DNA of 64,000 nucleotides from Paenibacillus soyae (GTDB lineage Bacteria; Bacillota; Bacilli; Paenibacillales; Paenibacillaceae): NCBI RefSeq assembly GCF_024623455.1, contig NZ_JANIPJ010000023.1, positions 42,702 to 106,701 of the forward strand, in the 5' to 3' direction. Shown here piece after piece: positions 7,753-16,035 of this stretch. Below the pieces are notes generated by a model. It saw nothing but the letters and a program-made list of their open reading frames with translations. It ran no database searches and was not told where the DNA came from. Both the position numbers and the translations under genes were made by a program. Every line of letters starts with the position of its first letter. Position 1 is the stretch's first letter.

Positions 7753-8274
7753 TCACGCGATGAACTCCGAAGCGTGAGCTCTGATATATCCGGCGACGAC
7801 TGCGGTCGTCGCCGGCAAGGCTTCCAGCAGTCTGCCGTACAGCCGGGCCGCAATGCCTGCAAGCTTCGGATCGCCGTACAAATCATCGAACGAAACGTCG
7901 AACCCGGCAAGGCTTCTCGGATGTCCGCGCTGAGCGAGCTCCGCCTCCATTTCTTGAAGGACGCCGATCGTCCCGATGTCCCCGAAATAACCCAGACCCG
8001 CCTTCACGCTATCCCAGCGCCTAGGCTGCGCCATGAAATAAGCGGTCCACCAGTATAGATCGGCTTCCGAGTGCTCCGCATGGGTCCGGTAAGCCCAGAA
8101 GGCGAATAACGCCTGCTGCCCTCGGGTTAACGTCCCGTAACCAGTCTCCGCAAAGCTTTCCCCTACGGACTCCGCTTCCTTGTACGCTCGGATCATGGGC
8201 GAGAAGCATGCGGCAGCCAGCTCCCGGTCTCCCATCGCCATCATTTGGTCATGGCTAATAGACGCTCTGATCAA
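7753..8274 (-). CDS. Conserved hypothetical protein, 173 residues
   Basis: The best start is TTG at 8274, 6-7 bases after GGGGAGGAGGGG; frames further upstream lack a ribosome site. The product is soluble and rich in aromatic residues, with ALFAFWAYRTHAEHSEADLY and a following YWWTAYFMAQPRRW. The C-terminal half looks like an alpha-helical bundle. I do not recognise the family and suggest no function. It is divergent from the ArsR-type regulator gene, which raises the possibility that the regulator also controls it. Confidence 0.65.
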   Translation of the reverse strand: MIRASISHDQMMAMGDRELAAACFSPMIRAYKEAESVGESFAETGYGTLTRGQQALFAFWAYRTHAEHSEADLYWWTAYFMAQPRRWDSVKAGLGYFGDIGTIGVLQEMEAELAQRGHPRSLAGFDVSFDDLYGDPKLAGIAARLYGRLLEALPATTAVVAGYIRAHASEFIA

Positions 8275-8381
8275 TCCATCCCCTCCTCCCCTAACTATAT
8301 CTAAAAAATTCCAATAAAAGCCACTATAGGAATCTCCATTTGACAAACGACAATGCTTCGTATATGATTCGATTTAACATC

Positions 8382-8395
8382 CATCTAATTAGATG
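8382..8395. promoter_or_regulatory. 14-bp perfect palindrome, probable ArsR-type operator
   Basis: CATCTAATTAGATG lies 32 bases before the start of an ArsR-family regulator gene and between divergent genes. A winged-helix dimer site of this size and place suggests autoregulation; the assignment is inferred. Confidence 0.6.
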
Positions 8396-8427
8396 AACGC
8401 TAAATTGGACTCGAGGGGGTATGAACC

Positions 8428-9027
8428 GTGCAGTTGGATAAAGTGGTCGCCTACCACAAGGCATTGGCCGATCCGACGAGGATCCGCATGTTGATTCTGC
8501 TGGCGGGCGGCGAGCTGAACGGCGGAGAGCTGGCGGAGAGGCTGTCCGTAACGCCGGCGACGATCACGCATCACGCGGCGAAGCTGAGAGAGGCCAGTCT
8601 CATTAATGAGAGACGGGAGAAGAACACGATTTATTTCAGCCTCAATCATTATTTCATCCAAAATAACGCCGCTGCCACGGCAGATCTCATCTACCGGAAG
8701 GCGGATGGAGGAGGGGAGACAATGGAGGAGAAAAACGAAGCGCTGCGCGCGGCCGTCATTCGCAATTTCTTCGCGGCGGACGGCAGGCTGAAGAGCATTC
8801 CGAGCCAGCTGAAGAAGAAGCTGATCGCGCTTGAGCATATGGTGTCGAGGCTGGAGAAGGGACGCGTATACACCGAGAAGGAAATCAACGAATTCATTAA
8901 GCAATATCACGACGATTTCGCGACGCTGCGAAGGGAATTCATCATGCATCAATTTATGTTCCGGGACAAAGACGCCTACGAGCTTAATCCCCGGGAATTG
9001 TGGGCTAGCTGGGAGGCGTTGTCATGA
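8428..9027 (+). CDS. ArsR-type HTH regulator with C-terminal DUF2087
   Basis: A GTG start at 8428 follows GAGGGGGT. Residues 1-85 form a winged-helix domain (HKALADPTRIRMLILLAGGE, LSVTPATITHHAAKLREA). Residues 105-195 are DUF2087: FFAADGRLKSIPSQLKKKL, then GRVYTEKEINEFI and DDFATLRREFI. This fusion is known in Firmicutes and Actinobacteria; the DUF2087 part is thought to act in ligand sensing or dimer control, but the signal is not known. No Cys pair for metal sensing is visible. The stop overlaps the start of the YjbQ-type gene (ATGA), so the two are translated together. Confidence 0.85.
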   Translation: MQLDKVVAYHKALADPTRIRMLILLAGGELNGGELAERLSVTPATITHHAAKLREASLINERREKNTIYFSLNHYFIQNNAAATADLIYRKADGGGETMEEKNEALRAAVIRNFFAADGRLKSIPSQLKKKLIALEHMVSRLEKGRVYTEKEINEFIKQYHDDFATLRREFIMHQFMFRDKDAYELNPRELWASWEALS

Positions 9028-9434
9028 GCGCGAAGCTAAGGATGTATACATTGTCGACGAATCAGCGCGACCAGATGGCGGAGGTCACGCCCCAGGTGCG
9101 CGAGGCCATCCGGGAAAGCGGCGTGAAGGACGGATACGCCATCGTCTATTGCCCGCATACGACGGCCGGAATCGCCATTAACGAAAATGCCGATCCCGAT
9201 GTCGTCCGCGACGTGCTCCGCAGGCTGGATGAGCTGTATCCTTGGGAGCATCCGAAGGACCGCCACGCGGAAGGGAATACGGCCGCTCACCTCAAAGCGA
9301 TCCAGACCGGCACCAGCCAGACGGTGCTGATCCATGACGGCAAGCCGGTGCTGGGCACTTGGCAGGGCATCTACTTCTGCGAGTTCGACGGTCCCCGGAC
9401 ACGCAAATTTTACGTGAAGATCGTGGAGGGGTAG
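9024..9434 (+). CDS. yjbQ: YjbQ/UPF0047 family protein
   Basis: The 136-residue protein has the family signature: DGYAIVYCPHTTAGIAINE, followed by HLKAIQTGTSQTVLIHDGK and GTWQGIYFCEFDGPRTR. E. coli YjbQ was shown to have weak thiamine-phosphate synthase activity in vivo, which is why annotation pipelines call the family secondary thiamine-phosphate synthase; the natural role is open. Full length. It overlaps the ArsR/DUF2087 gene by four bases, and no thiamine gene is near, so a role under that regulator is more likely than housekeeping thiamine synthesis. Confidence 0.9.
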   Translation: MSAKLRMYTLSTNQRDQMAEVTPQVREAIRESGVKDGYAIVYCPHTTAGIAINENADPDVVRDVLRRLDELYPWEHPKDRHAEGNTAAHLKAIQTGTSQTVLIHDGKPVLGTWQGIYFCEFDGPRTRKFYVKIVEG

Positions 9435-9452
9435 GGCAGCCTGCCATTCCGC

Positions 9453-9500
9453 AAAAAAAGAAACCGCCGTGCTCGTTCCGGGCATCGGCGGTTTGTCGCT
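9453..9500. terminator. Bidirectional terminator between yjbQ and gluQ
   Basis: AAACCGCCG (9461-9469) pairs with CGGCGGTTT (9486-9494). A run of seven A at 9453-9459 gives a U tract for the minus strand; the plus side has CTTTTCTT. Confidence 0.8.
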
Positions 9501-9517
9501 TTTCTTGGATCTTGGGA

Positions 9518-10480
9518 TTAATCGTTCAACAACCACTGCATCAGCCGGGAGGTTAACACGATTGGCCGATCGGGCTTCGGCGGATCGAACGCCCCGATCA
9601 GCTCCGCGGCGGAAACCGTCTCGAGCCGCTCCGTCCATCCGGCCATATGCGCCAGCGCGCCGACAAGCCGCTCGGGCGGGACGCCCGCTTGCTTCAGCGA
9701 AGCGAGCGTAAGGGACTTGTCGCGTTTGGATAGGCGCTGGCCGGACTCGTCCGCGACCAGTGGAATATGCGCGAACGCCGGCGCCTGACTCCCTAGTGCT
9801 TCGTACAGCGCAAGCTGCCTTGGCGTCGAGTCCAGCAGGTCCGCGCCGCGAAGTACATCCGTTATGCCCATGGCGGCATCGTCGACGGTGACGGCCAGCT
9901 GGTAGCTGAACATGCCGTCCGCGCGTTTGACGACGAAGTCGCCGAGAGCGTCTCCGTCATAGCGCATCCAGCCTGCCGCGCCATCCTCGAAAGCGATCGG
10001 CTCGGAGGGCATGATGAATCGGATCGCTGGCGTCTTCCGAGCCCCTTTCTCCTCGCGCTCCTCTGCGGTTAGGTGCCGGCAGAAGCCGGGATAGACGGGA
10101 CCCTCGGAGGAGAGACCATGCGGCGCGCTGGCAATGGAAGCGAGCTCGCTCCGGCTGCAGTAGCAAGGGTACAGCCGTCCAGCCTCATCCAGTCGCTCTA
10201 GCGCGGCCTCATACAGATTCTCGCGCTCACTCTGCACGTACGGCGCATAAGGACCGCCTTGCTCAGGACCCTCGTCCCAATCGATCCCGAGCCATACCAG
10301 ATCGTCCTGCTGCTGCCGCGCGAATTCCGGCCGGGACCTCGGCTTGTCGATATCCTCGATCCGCAGCACGAATTCACCGCCCGCCTGTCTGATCTGCAGC
10401 CATGACGCAAGCGCGCTCAGCGCATTCCCGATATGCAGCTGCCCCGACGGCGTCGGCGCGAATCTTCCGCGTCGCTTCAT
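9518..10480 (-). CDS. gluQ: Glutamyl-Q tRNA(Asp) synthetase
   Basis: The 320-residue protein is a short class I GluRS-like enzyme without the anticodon-binding domain. It carries RFAPTPSGQLHIGNALSAL (HIGH motif), the zinc-type cysteines in CYCSRSEL and YPGFCRHL, and RLSKRD (KMSKS). GluQ enzymes attach glutamate to the queuosine base at position 34 of tRNA(Asp). The ATG at 10480 has GGAGGA 9 bases upstream; upstream frames have no ribosome site. Notably, the gene for its probable substrate, tRNA-Asp(GTC), lies just upstream on the same strand. Confidence 0.93.
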   Translation of the reverse strand: MKRRGRFAPTPSGQLHIGNALSALASWLQIRQAGGEFVLRIEDIDKPRSRPEFARQQQDDLVWLGIDWDEGPEQGGPYAPYVQSERENLYEAALERLDEAGRLYPCYCSRSELASIASAPHGLSSEGPVYPGFCRHLTAEEREEKGARKTPAIRFIMPSEPIAFEDGAAGWMRYDGDALGDFVVKRADGMFSYQLAVTVDDAAMGITDVLRGADLLDSTPRQLALYEALGSQAPAFAHIPLVADESGQRLSKRDKSLTLASLKQAGVPPERLVGALAHMAGWTERLETVSAAELIGAFDPPKPDRPIVLTSRLMQWLLND

Positions 10481-10579
10481 TCTAAGCACTCTCCTCCCCG
10501 ACATGCAAAAAAAGAGCGGCCAAATGGCGCTCTCTCTTCGATCTATAGGCATTGCTCGTCACGAGCAACAGCTGGCAAA

Positions 10580-10656
10580 TGGCGGAGCCGACGGGATTCG
10601 AACCCGCGGTCTCCTGCGTGACAGGCAGGCATGTTAGGCCTCTACACCACGGCTCC
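10580..10656 (-). tRNA. tRNA-Asp (GTC)
   Basis: On the minus strand the 7-bp acceptor GGAGCCG/CGGCTCC, the anticodon stem CCTGC/GCAGG with loop CTGTCAC (anticodon GTC) and the T-loop GGTTCGAATCC are all present, and the 3' CCA is encoded (10580-10582). The D arm has GGTGTAGAGGCC form. Confidence 0.95.
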
Positions 10657-10751
10657 GCGCTGCTAGGGCGTGTCTCGAAGACACAAACAGTATCTTAGCA
10701 TGGACAGGCATCATTTGGCAAGGACAAATTTTCCGCTTTCGAACAGCCGCC

Positions 10752-11471
10752 CTACTGCTTAGTTCCTTGTTTGACGAGATCAAGCAGGATCCGGATGTCC
10801 CTTCCGATTTGCTCAGGAGACATGTTTTCGGCAAGCGCGTCGGCGCGGATCTTCTCGATCGCTTGAACCGCGTCGGCGCCCTCCACGGTCAGCACCTTCA
10901 CCTCGGCGCCCATGAGCGTTTTAATCTGGTTAGCGGCCATCGTCAGGTTATCATGCTTCGAGGAATCCGTTCCACTCATGCCGCCAAATCCCTCGACCGG
11001 CGCATAGCCTTTCCCGGACAAGCCTTCGGTAGGGTCGAGCACTTGACGCTGCAGCTCGTCGTAGCTGGCTGCGGACGCTTCCCGTTTCGCTGTCGCAAGC
11101 ACAACCGTATCGTCGAACACGAACACGCGCACATCCGGAATGCCCGCGCCGCTTAGACGGGATTCGAGGTGGGCGGAGAAGCCGTTCGAGTGCAGACCGG
11201 AGCTTCCGATCATGCTGTAGACGGAGGATCCCATGCCGTAAGTGGTCTGGCCTTTGTTATTCGTCGTATGCGTCTTCTCTCCGTTCTCGCTAGGGATGAG
11301 GGAAGAATCCCGCAGCGCTTTGGCGCTCAGTCCTTTCTCCTGCTTGGTCTCCTTGTGGTGCGCTTCCTGTGTTCCCTCCGCTTGCTTCTCTTCCCCGTTT
11401 CCGGCAGCGCAGCCCGCTAAGGCGACGGACGCCGCAACAATCCATACCGCGAGTTTATTTGTCCTTCTCAT
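10752..11471 (-). CDS. YhcN/YlaJ-family sporulation lipoprotein
   Basis: The ATG at 11471 follows GGAGGATGATAC. The 239-residue product has a lipoprotein signal with lipobox ALAGC (Cys at about residue 19), then a low-complexity Glu/Lys/His linker, then a YhcN/YlaJ-like domain (VRVFVFDDTVVLATAKRE, followed by AANQIKTLMGAEVKVLTVEG). In Bacillus, family members are made in the forespore and found in the inner spore membrane, some with effects on germination. It is monocistronic, divergent from the dehydrogenase operon. Its presence supports a spore-forming host. Confidence 0.85.
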   Translation of the reverse strand: MRRTNKLAVWIVAASVALAGCAAGNGEEKQAEGTQEAHHKETKQEKGLSAKALRDSSLIPSENGEKTHTTNNKGQTTYGMGSSVYSMIGSSGLHSNGFSAHLESRLSGAGIPDVRVFVFDDTVVLATAKREASAASYDELQRQVLDPTEGLSGKGYAPVEGFGGMSGTDSSKHDNLTMAANQIKTLMGAEVKVLTVEGADAVQAIEKIRADALAENMSPEQIGRDIRILLDLVKQGTKQ

Positions 11472-11614
11472 GTTCGTATCATCCTCCGTTAGGTGGTTCG
11501 CTTGCTCGCTTGTCGTGAATAGGATAGCCATTCCGATGAAATGAATATTCATGCAACGGTGGAAAATAATAAGAACGCATAAAACAGGATGATTGATCTT
11601 TGGAGGTGTGAGAC

Positions 11615-12457
11615 GTGGAACGGAACAGTAGCAGAGACACGACAGCGCTCGAGGAGCCGAAGGATCAGGCAAGTTTGGAAGACTCATCGTCAGGGCCTGA
11701 TTCAGGCCAAGTCCATGACAGTTCCCGGCGTAAATTTCTTGTGAACTCAGGTTATGTGCTTGGAACGCTTGCCGTCGGGGGAGTGATCAGCTCCTTATTC
11801 GGCTGCGCGAAAGACGGAGAGGATAACGCGGATTCGTCCGCTCCCGCGGATGATAACAAAGAAGCAGCGGCCCCCAATTACAACCGGGCGCTCATGTATT
11901 TCACGCAGGCGCAATTCCGGATTGTCGAGGCCGCGACCGAACGCATTTTCCCCGAGGACGAATCGGGCCCGGGCGCGAAGAAGCTGGGCGTGGCGTTCTT
12001 CATCGACCATCAGCTGGCGGGGGACTGGGGCTTCAACGGCCGCGATTACATGAATCCGCCGTTCTTCGCGGGCGAGAAGGAGCAGGGCTATCAAGGCAGG
12101 CTGAAACGAAGGGAACTATTCGATATCGGCCTGCGAGAGCTGGATAACTACAGCCAGACGACGCACGGCAAAGGCTTCGCGGAGCTCGAGCCCGACCAAC
12201 AGGACGCGGCGCTGAAAGCGTTCGAGACCGAAGAGGTGAAGCTGACGACCATATCCGCGGGAAGCTTCTTCAAGATGCTGCGCAGCGCCACGCTCGAAGG
12301 CGTGTACAGCGATCCGCTGTACGGCGGCAATCTGAATATGGAAGGCTGGCGCATGAGGAATTACCCGGGGTCGCAGATGAGCTATTTGAACATCATCGAG
12401 AAGGATTTTACGAAAATCGAGCCGAGCAGCCTTCAAGCTCACTTGGCATCGCACTAG
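11615..12457 (+). CDS. Gluconate 2-dehydrogenase subunit 3-like protein, Tat-exported
   Basis: A GTG start at 11615 follows TGGAGGTGTG. The long polar N-terminus leads to a twin-arginine motif SRRKFLV (Arg38-Arg39), a hydrophobic helix and then GCAKD, so it is probably exported by Tat and possibly lipid-anchored. The mature part (about residues 80-280) resembles the small subunit of membrane FAD dehydrogenases (RIVEAATERIFPEDESGPGA, followed by GVAFFIDHQLAGDWG). This subunit usually carries its cofactor-loaded GMC partner across the membrane. The partner gene starts 21 bases downstream and tatAC lie just after it. Confidence 0.88.
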   Translation: MERNSSRDTTALEEPKDQASLEDSSSGPDSGQVHDSSRRKFLVNSGYVLGTLAVGGVISSLFGCAKDGEDNADSSAPADDNKEAAAPNYNRALMYFTQAQFRIVEAATERIFPEDESGPGAKKLGVAFFIDHQLAGDWGFNGRDYMNPPFFAGEKEQGYQGRLKRRELFDIGLRELDNYSQTTHGKGFAELEPDQQDAALKAFETEEVKLTTISAGSFFKMLRSATLEGVYSDPLYGGNLNMEGWRMRNYPGSQMSYLNIIEKDFTKIEPSSLQAHLASH

Positions 12458-12478
12458 AAGCGATAGAAGGAGAACGAG

Positions 12479-14194
12479 ATGGCCAAGACATTACCGAAAA
12501 CGGATGTTGTCATCGTAGGCGTCGGCTGGGCGGGCGGCATCATCGCTTCCGAGCTGACAAAGAGCGGTCTGAACGTGGTCGGCCTCGAGAGGGGCAAGGA
12601 GAGGAAAACGGAAGACTACTATATGGTGCATGACGAGCTGCGTTATTCCATGCGCTATGAAATGATGCAGGATTTGTCCAAAGAGACGATTACGTTCCGC
12701 AGCAACGAGAATATCCGGGCATTGCCGATGCGGCAGTACGGATCCTTCCTGCTGGGGGACGGTCTCGGCGGATCGGGCGTTCATTGGAACGGGCAGACGT
12801 ACCGGTTCCTCCCGTATGACTTCCAGATGAGAAGCATGACGACCGAGCGGTACGGCAAGAACAAAATTCCCGAAGGCATGACGATTCGGGATTGGGGCAT
12901 TACGTACGACGAGCTGGAGCCGTATTACGATAAGTTCGAGAAGATGGCGGGCATATCCGGCGAAGAAAATCCGCTGGGGGGCAAACGAAGCAACCCGTAC
13001 CCGACGCCGCCCATGAAGAAGACGCCTTCCATGCAGATGTTCGCGGAAGCGACAAAGAAGCTGAATCTGAATCCTTATATGATGCCGGCGGCGAATTTGT
13101 CGGAGAACTATACGAACCCGGACGGCGTCGCGCGCGCGGCCTGCCAATACTGCGGTTATTGCGAGAGATACGGCTGCGAATACGGCGCGAAAGCGGATCC
13201 TGTCGTGACGGTCATCCCGGTCGCGAACAAGACGGGCAAGTTCCAGATCCGAACCCATTCGAACGTACGCCGAATTTTGCACAAGGGCGGCAAGGCGACC
13301 GGCGTAATGTACATAGACGTAACGACGGGCGAAGAGATCATACAGCCCGCGGATATCGTCGTCGTGACCAGCTACGTGTTCAATAACGTGCGTCTGCTTC
13401 TGATGTCCGAGCTCGGCAAGCCTTACGATCCGGCGAGCGGCCAAGGCGTCATCGGCGCCAACTACGCCTACCAGGTCATCAAAGGCAGCGCCGTCGGCTT
13501 CTTCGAGGAGAAGCAATTCAACAATTTCGCGGGAGCGGGCTCGCTCGGCATTTCGATCGACGATTACAACGGGGACAATTTCGACCATTCCAACCTGAAT
13601 TTCCTTCACGGCGGCGTAATAGCGCTGAGCCAGACGGGCGCCCGCCCCATCCAGAATAATCCGGTTCCGTCCGGAACGGCTGCTTGGGGAGCGGAATTCA
13701 AGAAGAAGTCGCTCCACTACGCGAATCGGACGCTCTCCATCGGAGCGCAGGGTTCATCCATGGCGTTTAAGCATCATTTCCTGGATCTGGACCCGACGTA
13801 CAAGGATGCTTTCGGCGACCCGCTCATGCGCATCACGTTCGACTTCGAGGATCAGGACCGGGAGCTCGCGAAGTTTCTGGCGGAACGCTGCTCCGAGATC
13901 ATGAAGGAGATGGGCGCGAGCCACGTGGATTACTTGAAGGAGCTCGGACCGTACGAAATTATGACGTACCAGTCGACGCATAATACGGGCGGGGTCATCA
14001 TGGGGGCCGAACCGGGAACATCCGCCATCAACAATTTCAGTCAGATGTGGGACGCGGACAACGTGTTCGTGGTGGGAGCGAGCAGCTTTCCCCAGAACGC
14101 GGGCTATAATCCGACGGGCACCGTGGGGGCGCTGGCGTACAGAGCGGCGGAAGGCATCCTGAAGTACAGGGAAAAAGGCGGCCTGCTCGTATAA
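12479..14194 (+). CDS. GMC-family FAD dehydrogenase, large subunit
   Basis: The 571-residue enzyme has an N-terminal FAD site (VVIVGVGWAGGIIASEL, ending in an acidic strand LERG), a GMC region GDGLGGSGVHWNGQT, a cysteine-rich stretch CQYCGYCERYGC near residue 223, and the C-terminal GMC domain with His501 (STHNTGG) and Asn544 (NPTGT), the expected catalytic pair. It is of the gluconate/sorbose/alcohol dehydrogenase group that passes electrons to cytochrome c rather than to oxygen. It has no signal peptide, in keeping with export together with the Tat subunit encoded before it. The sugar or polyol substrate is unknown. ATG after AGAAGGAGAACGAG. Confidence 0.9.
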   Translation: MAKTLPKTDVVIVGVGWAGGIIASELTKSGLNVVGLERGKERKTEDYYMVHDELRYSMRYEMMQDLSKETITFRSNENIRALPMRQYGSFLLGDGLGGSGVHWNGQTYRFLPYDFQMRSMTTERYGKNKIPEGMTIRDWGITYDELEPYYDKFEKMAGISGEENPLGGKRSNPYPTPPMKKTPSMQMFAEATKKLNLNPYMMPAANLSENYTNPDGVARAACQYCGYCERYGCEYGAKADPVVTVIPVANKTGKFQIRTHSNVRRILHKGGKATGVMYIDVTTGEEIIQPADIVVVTSYVFNNVRLLLMSELGKPYDPASGQGVIGANYAYQVIKGSAVGFFEEKQFNNFAGAGSLGISIDDYNGDNFDHSNLNFLHGGVIALSQTGARPIQNNPVPSGTAAWGAEFKKKSLHYANRTLSIGAQGSSMAFKHHFLDLDPTYKDAFGDPLMRITFDFEDQDRELAKFLAERCSEIMKEMGASHVDYLKELGPYEIMTYQSTHNTGGVIMGAEPGTSAINNFSQMWDADNVFVVGASSFPQNAGYNPTGTVGALAYRAAEGILKYREKGGLLV

Positions 14195-14207
14195 GGGAAG
14201 CGGAAAT

Positions 14208-14256
14208 GAAGAAGGGCCGAGCCAAGGATTGTAGATCCAAGGCTCGGCCCTTCTTC
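14208..14256. terminator. Bidirectional rho-independent terminator
   Basis: A 16-bp perfect stem GAAGAAGGGCCGAGCC/GGCTCGGCCCTTCTTC encloses a 17-base loop between the convergent dehydrogenase and tatA genes. Confidence 0.92.
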
Positions 14257-14271
14257 GGTCAGACTTGCAAG

Positions 14272-14475
14272 CTATAGCAGCTTCTCGAGCTCGTCCGGCT
14301 TATCCAGCTTGGAGGAGGGAGCATCCTCCTCGACGATCCCGCGCGTTGAGCTTCTGAATTCGCGTAGCGTATCTCCGAACGCTCGGCCGAGAAGCGGCAG
14401 CTTAGCCGGCCCGAAAACGATCAGAGCGATGAGCAGGATAATGATTAACCCGGAAACGCCAATGTTATTGAACAT
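14272..14475 (-). CDS. tatA: Twin-arginine translocase subunit TatA/TatE
   Basis: The 67-residue protein has one N-terminal membrane helix (about residues 7-22), the FGP motif (VFGPAKLP), and an amphipathic helix (LLGRAFGDTLREFRSSTRG) followed by a short acidic tail. This is the TatA plan, the channel-forming part. It lies 30 bases after tatC and in the same direction, forming a minimal TatAC system of Firmicute type without TatB. The nearest Tat substrate is the dehydrogenase subunit at 11615. Confidence 0.93.
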   Translation of the reverse strand: MFNNIGVSGLIIILLIALIVFGPAKLPLLGRAFGDTLREFRSSTRGIVEEDAPSSKLDKPDELEKLL

Positions 14476-14505
14476 GGTACAGTCCTCCTACAAGTTTGTT
14501 GTTGG

Positions 14506-15240
14506 TCAGGTCGGCGACGGCGCGGCCGACGACATCCGCTTCGTGAACCGGCGCGAGAGAAACGCGCTGATCTCGAATAGCGCCAGCAGCGGTATCGTGA
14601 CGGCAAGATGCGAGACGAAGTCGGGCGGCGAGATGCAGGCCCCGACGATCGCCAGTCCGACGTACGCGTATTTGCGCGTCTGGGTTAGCCGTTCGGGCGT
14701 CAGCAGGCCGATCCTCGTCAAGAAGAGCATGACAAGAGGCATCTCGAACGCAACGCCAAGCGGGAATACGATACTGAACATAAAGCTAAAGTACCGGTCG
14801 ATCCCGTAGGTTTCGACAGCGCCTACATTCAGATTCATCTCCATCATGAACTGAAGCATCATGGGAAAGACCACGTAATAGCTGAACGCCGATCCCGTTA
14901 AGAACAGCAGGAAGGAAACAGGCACGTAGGCAAGCGTCCCTCTCGCCTCGGTCGTCGTTAACCCTGGTCTAACGAAAGCCCACAGCTGGTAAAGCAACAC
15001 GGGCAGCGTAAACAGAATGGCGACCAAGAAAGCGCAGCGTAAGTAAATGAACAGCCCATCCGTGAAGGAGAAGACGTTCCATTCGATGGTATCCGCCATA
15101 CGGCCCGACTTGATATACCTCAGAATGAAAGGCGATAGGTACAGACCTCCGCACATCGATGCGAGAAAACAACCGGATACGACAATCAAGCGCTTCCTCA
15201 GCTCCGATAGATGGCCGATCAAATCCTCGTGAGCATTCAA
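14506..15240 (-). CDS. tatC: Twin-arginine translocase subunit TatC
   Basis: The product is a six-helix membrane protein with the TatC signature HLSELRKRLIV at its N-terminus, PVLLYQLWAFVRPGL after helix 2, and FEMPLVMLFLTRIGL. TatC binds the twin-arginine signal. The best start is TTG at 15240 with AAGGGGGG 6 bases upstream (244 residues); a TTG at 15258 is possible but sits before the ribosome site. The cytochrome c gene begins divergently 200 bases upstream. Confidence 0.93.
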   Translation of the reverse strand: MNAHEDLIGHLSELRKRLIVVSGCFLASMCGGLYLSPFILRYIKSGRMADTIEWNVFSFTDGLFIYLRCAFLVAILFTLPVLLYQLWAFVRPGLTTTEARGTLAYVPVSFLLFLTGSAFSYYVVFPMMLQFMMEMNLNVGAVETYGIDRYFSFMFSIVFPLGVAFEMPLVMLFLTRIGLLTPERLTQTRKYAYVGLAIVGACISPPDFVSHLAVTIPLLALFEISAFLSRRFTKRMSSAAPSPT

Positions 15241-15441
15241 TTCCGTCCCCCCTTGCAATTCGCTTTCTATTTGCTAAATACTGTCATGTCCTTTCTTATG
15301 GTGTCCAGCGCTCGCGACGTTATGCGCAGCAGGGCTCCGGGATTGCGGCTTTCAGCGATGGATACCGATTGTCCCATGAATAAGGAAGGCGATCGGGGGA
15401 AATGTAATAACAGATTTACCAATGAAGGAGGCATATGAACC

Positions 15442-15864
15442 ATGCGTGTTGGCAAAGGGGTACTTCTGCTTGCGACGACGCTTATCCTCGCGGCTGGCTT
15501 GGCCGGCTGCGGAGGGAATAACGGTGCCGACAACGAGGGCACCAACAAGGGGACGACGAATAACGGAGCAGCCGAGAACGGGGCGGCCAACAACGGAGCA
15601 GGCAACGGAGCCGGCAACGCGGGGGGCGCAACCGTGGATACGGCGGCGGCGGAAGCGATCTACAAAGCGAATTGCGTCGGCTGCCACGCGGCGGATATGT
15701 CGGGAGGAGTCGGTCCGAATCTGCAAAAGGTAGGCGGGAAGCTGTCGACGGAGGAGATCAAATCCCGGATCGCGAACGGCGGCGGCGGCATGCCTGCGTA
15801 TAAGGATCAGCTGAGCAGCGCGGAAATCGATAATTTGACGAACTGGCTGGCGGCGATGAAGTAG
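15442..15864 (+). CDS. Cytochrome c lipoprotein (c551-like)
   Basis: The 140-residue product has a lipoprotein signal (LAGLAGC, Cys23), a low-complexity Gly/Asn/Ala linker to about residue 63, and a small cytochrome c domain with the haem motif CVGCH (Cys78, Cys81, His82) and an axial Met117 in GGGMPAYKD. Firmicutes hold such cytochromes on the outer face of the membrane by lipid. GAAGGAGGCATATGAACC precedes the ATG. It is probably the electron acceptor of the GMC dehydrogenase at 12479, from which it is separated only by tatAC; this partner role is inferred from position. Confidence 0.9.
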   Translation: MRVGKGVLLLATTLILAAGLAGCGGNNGADNEGTNKGTTNNGAAENGAANNGAGNGAGNAGGATVDTAAAEAIYKANCVGCHAADMSGGVGPNLQKVGGKLSTEEIKSRIANGGGGMPAYKDQLSSAEIDNLTNWLAAMK

Positions 15865-15888
15865 CTTGGTTGCATCCATAGCTTGGTC

Positions 15889-15938
15889 TTGGAAGCTTTT
15901 GCCCTTCATTCGGAAGAATGGGGTGAAGGCTTCTTTGT
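15889..15938 (+). terminator. Rho-independent terminator after cytochrome c gene
   Basis: An imperfect stem GAAGCTTTTGCCCTTCATTC/GAATGGGGTGAAGGCTTC has a GGAA loop followed by a T-rich stretch. Confidence 0.65.
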
Positions 15939-16035
15939 TATGGCGTCTGACGATAATAAAATTGTAGACTGGCAGCTGCGGCTTTAAGCTCTAACGGGCA
16001 GCAATTAACCCATGCGTGTGCTGCAGAAGTCTAAC

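Noticed and set aside
10481..10552. Longer N-terminus for GluQ
   Set aside because: No ribosome site upstream, and the HIGH region would start too late for the family. The ATG at 10480 is well placed.
12491..13717. 408-codon minus-strand frame in the GMC dehydrogenase gene
   Set aside because: Shadow of the dehydrogenase; no independent evidence.
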